Positions 22,996-33,056 of a DNA stretch of 64,000 nucleotides are shown here, one piece after another. A model generated the notes under the pieces. It was not told the DNA's origin and did not search any database. It was given only the letters and a program-made list of their open reading frames with translations. Source of the DNA: Calonectria ilicicola (Eukaryota; Ascomycota; Sordariomycetes; Hypocreales; Nectriaceae). Every line of letters begins with the position of its first letter. The stretch's first letter is position 1. Made by a program: the position numbers and the translations under genes. The stretch lies in NCBI GenBank assembly GCA_020809705.1, contig CP085828.1, forward strand, positions 2,232,001 through 2,296,000, read 5' to 3'.

Positions 22996-24390
22996 ATGTT
23001 GTCACGAAAATTGGCAAAATCGATGCCCTTAATTAGGCGAGGAGCCCAGAAACTCAAGTTCAGCTCAACATCGGCAGCGAGGGCGGATTTTACCCATGCT
23101 GTAAGTTTATTGGCCCGAATGCCGCGCTCATGTGCTGGTGTCAGCTCACGTCATATCATCATATTGGCATGAGAGCGAATCAAGACACCACTCATGATGA
23201 CTGAATTACTTACTTATTCCTGCCAATTATACAACAGCTAACTCAATTGGCAGGTCATTGGCGGTGGCGTAGTAGGATTAGCCATTGCCCGCAAGCTCGC
23301 AGGTCGCGACAACACTTCCACGGTTCTCATTGAGCGCCACAGCGCTGTTGGAACAGAGACTAGCTCCCGCAACAGCGAGGTCATCCACGCAGGTCTCTAC
23401 TACGGACCCGAAAGTCTGAAGACGGAGCTCTGCGTCCGCGGGAAGAACCTGCTCTACGAGTTCTGCGAGAAGCACCAGGTCGGCTTCCGCAACACGGGCA
23501 AGTGGATTGTCGCCCACAACGACGCCCAGCGTGAGGCCCTGGAGAAAATTCACGACGTATGTAACAACCAAATCGGAGTGCCGATTAGATGGCTCAGCGC
23601 CGAGGAGATTGATCGGGATGGCGAGGGCGTCCATGCCATCGCAGCTCTGGACAGTCCAACCACGGGTATTGTCGACTCCCACGGACTCATGATATGCCTC
23701 CTCGGCCTTTTTGAAGATGCAGGAGGCGTAACGGCACTCAACTCCCCCGTCACTGGTATTCAACCTCTTGGGGCAAAGCCGGGAAGTCAAGGCTGGGAAG
23801 TCCAGGTCAAGGACGCCGCAACTGGCGAGACCTCGACCATCACGGCCGAGGTGCTCGTCAACGCCGCCGGCCTTGGTTCCACGGATATCCACAACCTCAT
23901 CGTCCCCCCCGAGCAGCACAAGAGGCTCTACTATGCCAAGGGAACCTACTTTTCGTACGGCTCCTCTCACCCTCGCATCTCGCGCCTCATCTACCCGGCC
24001 CCGGAGCCCGGCGGTGCAGGTCTGGGTACTCACTTGACCCTCGACCTCGCGGGCCGCCTAAGATTTGGGCCTGATGCAGAGTGGGTCGACCGCCCAGATG
24101 ACTTGGGTGTCAACGATTTGCGGTTGCCGGAGGCCATTGAGGCCATCAAGAAGTACCTCCCCAGCGTCGACGAGACCCTCCTGGTTCCAGATTACGCGGG
24201 CATCCGACCCAAGTTGTCGGACCGGGGCGCGGTGGGCAAGGGCAAGGGGTTCAACGACTTTATCATTCGAAAGGAGGATGGATACGAAGGATGGATGAAT
24301 CTTCTGGGCATCGAGAGTCCTGGTCTGACAAGCTGTCTCGCCATTGCTGAGAAGGTGGAAAAGCTACTCTATGGCAACGTGGGACATTAA
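22996..24390 (+). CDS. L-2-hydroxyglutarate dehydrogenase, mitochondrial FAD enzyme
   Basis: Two exons, 22996-23100 and 23254-24390, giving 413 residues. The 153-bp intron has a gctaact branch site at 23238. The enzyme oxidises L-2-hydroxyglutarate to 2-oxoglutarate using FAD, a metabolite-repair reaction for a malate dehydrogenase by-product. Exon 1 encodes an Arg/Lys/Ser-rich, acid-poor presequence (MLSRKLAKSMPLIRRGAQK) fitting mitochondrial import. An in-frame ATG at 23023 is an alternative start, but the upstream one gives the better targeting helix. The dinucleotide fold starts at residue 36 (VIGGGVVGLAIARKLAG), followed by the acidic end of strand 2 (VLIERH). The DAO-family segment SSRNSEVIHAGLYYGPESLK and the later DSHGLM segment are typical of L2HGDH rather than of glycerol-3-phosphate or D-amino-acid oxidases. 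Length is near the family norm. Confidence 0.92.
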
Positions 24391-24720
24391 ATTTTAGACA
24401 TAGAATCATTCACCCTTGCAAAAAAGAAGAGTGCTAGGATTAGTTCATGCTTGGTGGAACGGTTGCTAATAAAATTTACTACAACGAAGGCGTATCTGGT
24501 CAGAAGGTTAAGAAGTGATCGTCCATCCAAAGAAAAAAGTGTGCTGTGTGCATGATGAGGTATCTCGTCTGTTGCATGCCAAAAATATCAACTCCAGCTA
24601 CCGATTTCATTGCTCGTAATTTTTTTTCCGGCAAAGTCATTTATATCTGGGCCTGAGGAAAGGCCATCAAACGCCCCAACGCCCGAAATTGGAAATCTCA
24701 ACACTGTCAATTTGAATCCC
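24391..24720. other. Convergent 3' intergenic region
   Basis: This 330-bp A/T-rich gap lies between two convergent stop codons and should hold both 3' untranslated regions. Nothing coding is seen. Confidence 0.6.
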
Positions 24721-26901
24721 TCATCGCATCGAAATACTAGGAGACAGCTTCCTAGCTTGGACATTGATGTGGAGTTCATAAATGCCATTCTGCGCACCCA
24801 CAAATCTGATATATGTTAGCAATCACACAAGAATCCATTTGTGCTGGCTGAGTAGACTCACAATACACGGCCATCCTCGCTCCACGCCAGACCGGCAGTA
24901 TTATCAGGCGAGGGGGGCACTTCAAATACACCATGGTCGGCCGCGAGCGTCCCACGGAGAGCGCTTTCGTCCCACCTTGTGATAACTTGATTGACTAGAG
25001 GTACTAAGAGCGAGGTATCGTCTTGGTCCCGGTCGCGGTCGCGGTCGCCGGACCGCTCTCTAGCCTGGAGAATTTCGAGAACGGTAAGATATGATGAATC
25101 CTGTCTCTGTCGCTGCTCTCTGAGCATTGCGACTGTTTCGCCTAGGCTATCTACCCAGCGTTCGGGACGTCGAGCAGTTTCTGCGCCCTCAGAAGCGTCC
25201 CGCAAAAGCTGTCGTGACGTACGAGCACGATCTTGGGTGCGATGGTTACCAAGAAGATCGCCCATTGCTCGACCGATGCTATTGCTTCTTCGCTCGCTAC
25301 CTCTTTGAGTATCGTCGGTAGTATTTGTACCCACCCGGCGTCTTTCAGACCACAGTGAGCTAAAAACTGGCGTTGCGCCTTCAGTAATCGTTCGCTGCCC
25401 CGCCCTATCCCGTCTTCGTCGGTCGTTTTGAATGGCCTCCAGGACTAATGTCTCTTGAGCCGTAAGAGGGCTGTTGATGGCACTAAGTTCGGCTCCACGC
25501 CTTCGATCATCGGCACTGTTGTTGGTGGTGGTGCCCGAAGTAGAAGTGGTTCCGTTTTCCCTTCGTTCACGTCGACTCTCCAGAAGACGTGGGTCAATCG
25601 TGTTCTGGTCAATGATAGAAATATGCTCGAAGCTTGGGTCATCGATGTTGATGATCTGGCGAACAACAAAGTTGCTGCGCATATCGGTAATCCCGACATT
25701 ACCACGATCCTCCGTCCAGGCAAGCATATCGAAGGGACCCGGGCAAAATGCCATGTCACGAACGGCACCAGGACCACTCTGTGGGCGAGAGGACTGAAAA
25801 GTGGTGATGAGGGGGTCAGCATCCACGTTGTCGAGAAGCGATGCATTGAATATGGAGATGGTGCCGTGCTGCGTGCCTACAGCGAGGTATGCTCCTGAAT
25901 GGGAGAAACAAGCTGCGAAGCTACCTCGGCTATCGGATCTGTCGTCCTTTCTCTGGCTCTTTAGCAGTATTCGTTGAATTTCTTCCCATTTATATTCCGA
26001 CGGCTGGCTAGATCGTGACGACGAGTCCCGGGTCTTTTTAACTCGACGGTGAACATATAGATAGGGATCATCAAGAATTGCCACCAGGAGACGGCCATCC
26101 GGTGAGATGATGGCGCGATTCACGAAATCGGGGTAGGTAATGACGTCAAGGGCCTCAGTTTTTTCCTTTTGGTCGAAATCTTCCAAGCTGACCAAAGTGA
26201 CGGTTTGATCATTGTTAGCGAGTATTGCCACAGGTTCAGTGTAGGCCGTATCACATGCTGGCAGGGACGTGGGTGGGAACCAGAGGGTGATGCAGTTAAC
26301 TCGGTCCTGCGCAAGCTTCATGCTCTTCGCAATCAAGCTTTTACTTGATCGACTGGCGCGAGACAGAAGTGACAAAATGGTATCCTCTTCGGATGCCTCA
26401 AGCCCAAGCCCAATCCGGTCCGGGTCTATACGAATAGAAGGAGGAGCCAAGTCATCTATACTGTGCTCGTCGTTGAGTCGCATGGCCACAAAGTCGCCAT
26501 TTTCACTTCCACAGCAAAGCCACCCCTTCTCTGCCACCAGGCATCGTGGCGCAAAAGCTAAGAGCTTGATTGTTTCGCACTCATGGGTCGTTGTGTTGAG
26601 GCGTTGAACATGGTTACTGCCACTGCCTCCCGGAAAGTACACTATGTTGTCTTTCTCGGCGCTGACTAAGGATCGAAGCTGCCAATGCCTGTGGGATATT
26701 AGCAACGGAAGATAATCCAGGCAAACGGATTGACCTACTGCGAGCGAACAGGGATGCGATAGTGTTTTCGAGCCCGCCGGCTAACAAGGAACTCGGTGGG
26801 ATGGATACTGCCAGGGCGCTGTGGTTAGCATCGAGGCCGTGCGGGTGGCGAGCCACAGTGATGGAAGCCCAGACTTACTCGCCCTCGTTTTGTACGGCCA
26901 T
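24721..26901 (-). CDS. WD40-like protein with DUF2415 region
   Basis: Four exons on the minus strand: 26901-26879, 26807-26739, 26688-24862 and 24805-24721, giving 667 residues. The exon 2 acceptor at 26808 was preferred over the cag 11 nt upstream because only it keeps frame into exon 3 and yields a basic N-terminal segment leading into QHWQLRSLVSAE. The last exon adds FVGAQNGIYELHINVQARKL. Blade-like repeats include GWLCCGSENGDFVAM, RAIISPDGRLLVAILDD and FSHSGAYLAVGTQHGTISIF. A DUF2415-type segment lies near 335-375 (RDMAFCPGPFDMLAWTEDRG). A charged insert (about 400-580, Arg/Asp-rich, with RDRDRDRDQDD) precedes a final propeller strand. It is probably a beta-propeller scaffold conserved in fungi. 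No catalytic motif is seen and partners are unknown. Confidence 0.82.
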
Positions 26902-28757
26902 GGTTCTGAGACCACTGGAACAGCCGTATCGATGGGTCGGGAGGGTGATATGCCCCCCGGCGAATGCAGGGAGTCGCGATGCCAACCGGTGGGGGGCGTT
27001 CGCTGTTGTCGAGCTGGCCTGAGATCGGTAGGATCTAGTGTGTTGAACAGGGGGGAGAGGGTCGATGAGGAGGTTTGGGAGGAGGGCTGTGATGTCCGTT
27101 CGTCTTTTTTAGGTATTCGCGGCGGTGAGGAGATGGCAAATGCGCTTCGTGGTGGTGGACCTCTGATGATATTTTGTGATGTGTCTACGGAGCTTTGAAT
27201 GACGTCTCGCGTGATGTATGGGATGAAGTAGGCCAGTTGACGACGCGGAAGGCTTACCCTAGACTTGTGAGGGGACAGAGCCGCTAACCCAATGTTACTC
27301 TGCACTCACAAGCAGGCTGGCACAACACCGAATTACCAAATTTGGTATGGAAAGGGTGTCATTTTGATAAATCATATTCTAGTTGCCTCTTGTAATCTGG
27401 TCCGCTTGGTTTTTTTATTGCCTTCTTTTGTTAGTGCATGACAGGAGATGCTGATGTGCTTTTTATTAGCGTATATCCACCTACATAATTCATACGGTGT
27501 TTGTACCATTGTGAAAGCGTCTATTACTAATATATTTTGAACCAAAGCGTTCCCAAACACTCTATCCCTGCTGATATGTTCCAAGGAATGCTTGAAGTAA
27601 CATTAAATAGCTGCAACTACGATTCAGTTCTGCTACAAAATATCAATCAGCTACGTAATCCACGCAGTGGCGGACATGTTTACACAGATGATAGGACTAT
27701 TTTCGGCTTTAGCTGGGAAAAATTCTCAATCATTCAAATCTAGCCCATTGAATAAAGCAATACAGCGGTTATTATTGTTAACTACCAAGACAAGTCTTTT
27801 GGTGTGAACTTGGGGTCAATACTGCGACTCGGCGACCAAGTGGGGGAGGCGAACCAAGCATGAGAGGGAGTTTCTCTGCTAGTGGAGCTGGGGTGGCAAG
27901 AAGGCAAAATGATGCATGGCAACAACGTAAGCATCTTGAAGCGTTATATGATCACAACAGTTTCGATAATAATATTGGTTAATCGGTGATTGGTGCATGA
28001 TAAAAATCTGATCTGTGTCACTTGAACGCCGTAGATTTTTGACAACTATGGCACATTCATGCAAATATGTCTTTCGCATGTTCATTGCATATCGTTGATC
28101 CTGTTGGGAACGTCCGAGCTGGGTTTTTGAATAGAATTCGTATCCAAGTACATTGTGTACGAATGCGATACACGTCTTGGAAGATCGTCCTTGTGTAACA
28201 TCTCCGTCTAAATATTAGGTTGGTTGCCAAAAATGAATAAAAAAAGATATACCTGAATTATTTCTTTATTATTTCTATCCTTGTATATTATTAACCGGGG
28301 AAAAGTAGAGGGGGAGCAATATTTCATGTACTCTCTTGTACTAGCGTACTGGGAAGTTTGATTCTTTTGTCTTCAGAGACTTTCTAGAGGGACAAGGTGA
28401 AGGGACCATGGCGGGGCGACATTCCGACACCAGAAGATGAGGCGTGCTGCTGGGGACTGGCTATAGGTTTAAAGACGACGGGGCAACACGGATGGGGCGG
28501 GGAATGGTCTGGAGTGGAGACCACGCTCAGGCAGGCTTCCATGTCGGTCTGTGATGGTTCCAACCAGAAGGCTCTAGCTGAGGGCGGTGAAGTCATTATC
28601 GTATCGTAGGTCTTGCATTTGGTAACATGAGTTCATGGTTAGACAAAAACTGCGATTGAGACGAGACATTCAACGGTCGCACTTTGTCAATGAGGGAAGC
28701 GAGGAAACTAGGGCGTTTCCCCATTTTGCCAGTTATTTTGCTCGCATGACGTCTGTC

Positions 28758-28776
28758 AAAAAAAAAAAAAAAAAAA
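28758..28776. repeat. 19-nt poly(A) tract
   Basis: An unbroken run of 19 A in the SSC1 upstream region. It could keep nucleosomes off the promoter. No retroelement body is visible beside it. Confidence 0.9.
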
Positions 28777-29142
28777 CACCCCACGAAAAAACTCGATAAC
28801 CGCCATGACCACCCGAGCGAGACTTTAGTTGAGAAAAATGCTCGGCCACCATCCTGACCATTATTGCTCCGCTGCCGCCGCCTGCATGAAATTTTGCCGC
28901 TTTGCCTAACACGCCTGGGAGCTGTGGAGGTACTGCGCATTGGCTGGAGCCGAGAGCGGGTAACTTTGTACCTCTCTGAAGAGCTCTTTGCTTCGGAGGG
29001 TGGCGCCGACCCCTCACGTGCAGCTCCCCTCCACCCTCGGGTATAGAAGGTGCAACTCCGGGGTGGGAAGAATTATGGGCCGAAAATTTGCAGTTGGTGG
29101 GTGGAACCTGGCATTCGTTCTTTCAGATTCGGTGGCCCGGCA

Positions 29143-29150
29143 GAAAATTC
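29143..29150 (+). promoter_or_regulatory. Candidate heat-shock element upstream of SSC1
   Basis: gaaaattc at 29143-29150 is an inverted nGAAnnTTCn pair 114 bp before the SSC1 ATG. More TTC triplets stand upstream at 29114, 29118, 29122 and 29128, with GAA at 29104, though their spacing is not the regular 5 bp. Mitochondrial Hsp70 genes are commonly bound by Hsf1. A tataat at 29240-29245 could act as a core promoter element. The site rests on pattern and position only. Confidence 0.4.
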
Positions 29151-29263
29151 TTGATCCGCATTCACCCTTCTCATCCCTTCTTAAACCCATCGAGATCCTC
29201 TTTTCCTCTCTCCCCCCTCGCCCATACTTTTCTTTCCTGTATAATACCCCATAACGAGTAATC

Positions 29264-30287
29264 ATGTTGGCCTCACGTTTGTCACGGGCTGTAAGTTGCC
29301 AATGCCTCACCCCGCACTAGAAACCGCACTCTAACAGTCGCATGTTAGCTTCCCCGAGCTACCCCCATCGCCGCTCGCTCGGCTGCTTTTGCCCGATCTC
29401 CTCTTGCTACAAAGTTCGCTCGCTTTGAGTCGACCGAGTCTGATGGCAAGGTTCAAGGTGCCGTGATCGGTATCGATCTTGGTACCACCAACTCCGCTGT
29501 TGCCATCATGGAGGGCAAGACTCCCAAGATTATTGAGAACTCTGAGGGTAAGAAGACTTTTCCAATTCGCTCACTAGAGCCTTGGCTAACATGGTTATCT
29601 CTCATAGGTGCCCGAACCACCCCCTCAGTTGTTGCTTTCGCTGAGGATGGCGAGCGTCTCGTCGGTGTCGCTGCCAAGCGCCAGGCCGTCGTTAACCCAG
29701 AGAACACCCTCTTCGCTACCAAGCGATTAATAGGACGCAAGTTCAGCGATGTTGAGGTGCAGCGTGACATCAAGGAGGTTCCCTACAAGATCGTCCAGCA
29801 CACCAACGGCGATGCCTGGGTCTCTGCTCGCGGCCAGAACTACTCCCCATCGCAGATTGGTGGTTTCGTCCTCAACAAGATGAAGGAGACTGCCGAGGCT
29901 TACCTCTCTAAGCCTGTCAAGAATGCCGTTGTCACCGTCCCCGCCTACTTCAATGACTCTCAGCGACAGAGCACCAAGGACGCTGGCCAGATTGCCGGCC
30001 TTAACGTTCTCCGTGTTGTTAACGAGCCTACTGCTGCTGCCCTTGCCTACGGTCTTGAGAAGGAGGCCGACCGTATCGTCGCTGTCTACGATCTTGGTGG
30101 TGGTACCTTCGATATCTCAATCCTTGAGATCCAGAACGGTGTCTTCGAGGTCAAGTCTACCAACGGTGACACCCACCTCGGTGGTGAGGATTTCGACATT
30201 CACCTGGTCCGCCACATGGTTGCCGACTTCAAGAAGACCAACGGCATTGACCTGTCTGGTGACCGCATGGCTATCCAGCGTATCCGT

Positions 30288-30319
<32 letters not shown>

Positions 30320-31409
30320 TTCTTCCCTTCAGACCGATATCAACCTTCCCTTCATCACTGCTGATGCCTCCGGCCCTAAGCACATTAACATGAAGCTTAC
30401 CCGTGCTCAGCTCGAGAAGATGGTTGACCCCCTTATCACCCGTACCATCGAGCCCGTTCGCAAGGCTCTGAAGGATGCCAACCTCCAGGCCAAGGAGATC
30501 CAGGAGGTCATTCTCGTTGGTGGTATGACCCGTATGCCCAAGGTCGCTGAGTCCGTCAAGAGCATCTTCGGCCGTGACCCTGCCAAGTCTGTCAACCCCG
30601 ATGAGGCTGTCGCTATTGGTGCTGCTATTCAGGGTGCTGTCCTCTCTGGTGAAGTCAAGGATCTTCTTCTGCTTGATGTCACTCCTCTCTCCCTTGGTAT
30701 TGAGACCCTTGGTGGTGTCTTCACCCGTCTCATTAACCGCAACACTACCATCCCCACCAAGAAGTCCCAGGTCTTCTCCACTGCGGCTGACTTCCAGACT
30801 GCCGTCGAGATCAAGGTCTACCAGGGCGAGCGTGAGCTCGTCAAGGACAACAAGCTCCTCGGTAACTTCCAGCTCGTCGGTATCCCCCCTGCCCACCGTG
30901 GTGTTCCCCAGGTTGAGGTCACCTTCGACATTGACGCCGACTCCATTGTCCACGTCCACGCCAAGGACAAGTCCACCAACAAGGACCAGTCTATTACCAT
31001 TGCCTCTGGCTCTGGTCTCTCTGACAACGAGATCCAGCAGATGGTTGAGGACTCTGAGAAGTACGCTGAGGCCGACAAGGAGCGCAAGGGCGCCATTGAG
31101 GCCGCCAACCGCGCTGACAGCGTTCTGAACGATACTGAGCGTGCCCTTAACGAGTATGCTGACAAGCTCGACAAGACCGAGGCCGAGAGCATCAAGGAGA
31201 AGATCACCTCCCTCCGCGAGTTCGTCGCCAAGAACCTCTCTGGCGAGGGCAGCGCAACTGCTGCTGAGATCAAGGAGAAGACCGATGAGCTCCAGGTTGC
31301 CAGCCTTAACCTCTTTGACAAGATGCACAAGGCCCGCAACGAGAGCGGTGAGCAGACCTCCAGCGAGCAGTCCCAAGAGGGCGAGAAGAAGGATGAGAAC
31401 AAGCCTTAA
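29264..31409 (+). CDS. SSC1: Mitochondrial Hsp70 chaperone (SSC1)
   Basis: Three exons: 29264-29290, 29349-29547 and 29608-31409, giving 675 residues, close to other fungal mitochondrial Hsp70s. It drives import of preproteins as the motor of the TIM23 complex and folds matrix proteins with J-protein and GrpE partners. The N-terminus is an Arg/Ala/Ser-rich presequence ([20 protein letters not shown]). The three Hsp70 signatures are present: IDLGTTNS at 51-58, [14 protein letters not shown], and [13 protein letters not shown]. The substrate domain and helical lid follow, and the tail is [10 protein letters not shown] without the EEVD of cytosolic or HDEL of ER forms. Codon choice is strongly biased to C-ending and GGT codons, as expected for high expression. 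Intron 2 is 60 nt without an in-frame stop, so retention would insert 20 residues near the nucleotide-binding loop. Confidence 0.97.
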
Positions 31410-32114
31410 GGGATTGTTTTAAGAAAAAAAAGTTAAAATAACGTGTTTCAATATCTGCGAGCGAGGGGAGCGCGGCATAGATCCCATTTCGTCTCCGTGT
31501 ACTCAAATGTATTCATATCATATCTCAGCCTAAGCCGCATTTACGGGCTTTTTTATACCAATGTCTCTGACTTGATGGTTGGCGGAACAGGCGTTGGAGC
31601 TTCAAAACTTGTTTAAAATCTCCGGTTTGATGAAACGTTGGCGATGACGATCGGGGGCTAGTGTTTTGTACAATGAAGGAAGACCTTTCATAGTTAGATG
31701 ATAATAACACCTCCCCCCTCATATGACTCTATTCCACAAAATCAGTGAAGTAATTTGAGTGCATCAATGTCTTTTCAATTGCGTGTATGTGTGATAGTTG
31801 CTCATGAATATACTGCACGCACAAACGCCTTTTGCTGAACTTTATGTAGAAAGTAGGAATGAAGTAAAGATTTTATTTAAATTATATATATATTTATCTA
31901 TAAGCTTGTTCAATATAAATTAAAATTATTATCCCAATATTTCCTTAGGACTTTCTCAGCACGACCCTGGTTAAATAGCTTCGTTCATGTGTGCACCTAG
32001 CAAATGTGGGTTTGCGAGCAAGAAGACTTTTATTCATCTAACGAGACCCCGTCGAGTCTGGACTAATAATACACTGCAGAGTTGTTACGTGGAGACAATA
32101 TCAAGTTTATTTTG
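31410..32114. other. A/T-rich convergent 3' region
   Basis: This 0.7-kb gap lies between the SSC1 stop and the stop of the small minus-strand gene. It contains a very A/T-rich core (31865-31925, with tatatatata). No gene is supported. Confidence 0.6.
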
Positions 32115-32669
32115 TTAGGACATCCAGCCCCATGCAGTGTTTAGTCTATTAATGCCATGCCAGTGAATGGTCTTGGCCTTTTGCGTGCCTTCCTCACCCT
32201 CCAGCGGGCTGCCGCCGTTGAGCTCCATCATGGATCGCGAGAACTTGAGCCTCATTGTCTGCGGCGGCGGTAGTTGAAATGTATCATATAGTGACCCACG
32301 AGCTCGCGAACTCTCGGAGTTGCACAGAGGCATGCGCTCGTTGGCGAGGAGAGGCAGCCTCGACTCGTCCTCGAGCTTGGAGATTAGTGATGCTTGGTGA
32401 AATGCCTGTTTCATGACGGCGTCGTGGTCCGAGGAGGATGAGCTAGGGTGTTGTTGGCCACAGTCGGTATCTAGCTGTTTCCCATATGCGGTGAAATTAT
32501 AGCGACAGGCTAAATGTCGCCTCAGAAGCTGCCATATAATGAAGAAGAAAATATTCACGATGGTGAATGTCATGATTAGGGCGATGATGGTTGCTGGTGC
32601 TGGGTGAAAGAACTCCGGCCATTCTACCGGCAGAGACGGCTCCGGGTTGTGTATGATCACCGCCGGCAT
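32115..32669 (-). CDS. Small single-pass membrane protein, unknown
   Basis: One exon, 184 residues. After 23 Pro/His-containing residues, a hydrophobic helix occupies about 24-48 (ATIIALIMTFTIVNIFFFII) and is followed at once by basic WQLLRRH, so the long C-terminal part probably faces the cytosol. That part has a Ser run (SSSSSD), a dileucine-like LPLLANE and RSMMELNGG, and ends in WGWMS. There is no cleavable signal peptide. I do not recognise a family. It is accepted because the frame is the only long one in this interval, the topology is coherent and composition is not low-complexity. It could still be a chance frame. Confidence 0.5.
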   Translation of the reverse strand: MPAVIIHNPEPSLPVEWPEFFHPAPATIIALIMTFTIVNIFFFIIWQLLRRHLACRYNFTAYGKQLDTDCGQQHPSSSSSDHDAVMKQAFHQASLISKLEDESRLPLLANERMPLCNSESSRARGSLYDTFQLPPPQTMRLKFSRSMMELNGGSPLEGEEGTQKAKTIHWHGINRLNTAWGWMS

Positions 32670-33056
32670 GTTGGAGGGAGCACCAAGTGCCTGGTATCAA
32701 TACATAAGGCGGAGGAAAATGGATCGTGGTCAATGGGTGATGTTAGGTGTACAAGGTATACATGCCGAATTCTTTGCTGGAGAGCGAGGGTATTACAACA
32801 AGTGAGGTAGGCGGGTAAATGAAAAAGAAGACGAAGAAACACTGAGCTAGATCATCTCCGCAGATGGTGGGCGCACCATGGTCCATGGAATGGAGCTCTT
32901 TATTGCCGACTGGGCAACCATGTTTAAGGCACGGACAACAACTGGGTTAGGACGCGTCTCAAGGGAGGGTCTGAGGGCTGTCAAAATGTGACTGTGAGGC
33001 GAAAAAACACAGCAGTGACCTCGACGTGCCCCGTGTGCAAGGTATATTTCACTAAC
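32670..33056. other. Intergenic region
   Basis: This 387-bp gap separates two minus-strand genes: the promoter of the small membrane-protein gene and the 3' region of SRP68. No other feature is seen. Confidence 0.55.

Larger units (their letters stand above)
26902..29263. other. Divergent intergenic region, WD40 gene and SSC1
   Basis: This 2.4-kb region separates two gene starts. The middle (27300-28350) is A/T-rich and has no credible frame. A 19-A run lies at 28758-28776. The right end is the SSC1 promoter, with candidate heat-shock elements. A short frame at 28397-28609 shows no domain. Confidence 0.55.

Noticed and set aside
23278..24033. 251-codon frame antisense to the L2HGDH gene
   Set aside because: It mirrors the coding strand of a clear enzyme and has no domain of its own.
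30117..31376. 419-codon open frame antisense to SSC1
   Set aside because: Long Leu/Val/Gly-rich antisense frames are a known by-product of Hsp70 codon bias and have been mislabelled in databases as NAD-specific glutamate dehydrogenase. The sense strand is plainly Hsp70.
31865..31925. Very A/T-rich stretch as a possible RIP-mutated repeat or origin
   Set aside because: It is only about 60 bp, sits where a 3' untranslated region is expected, and has no repeat partner in the window.
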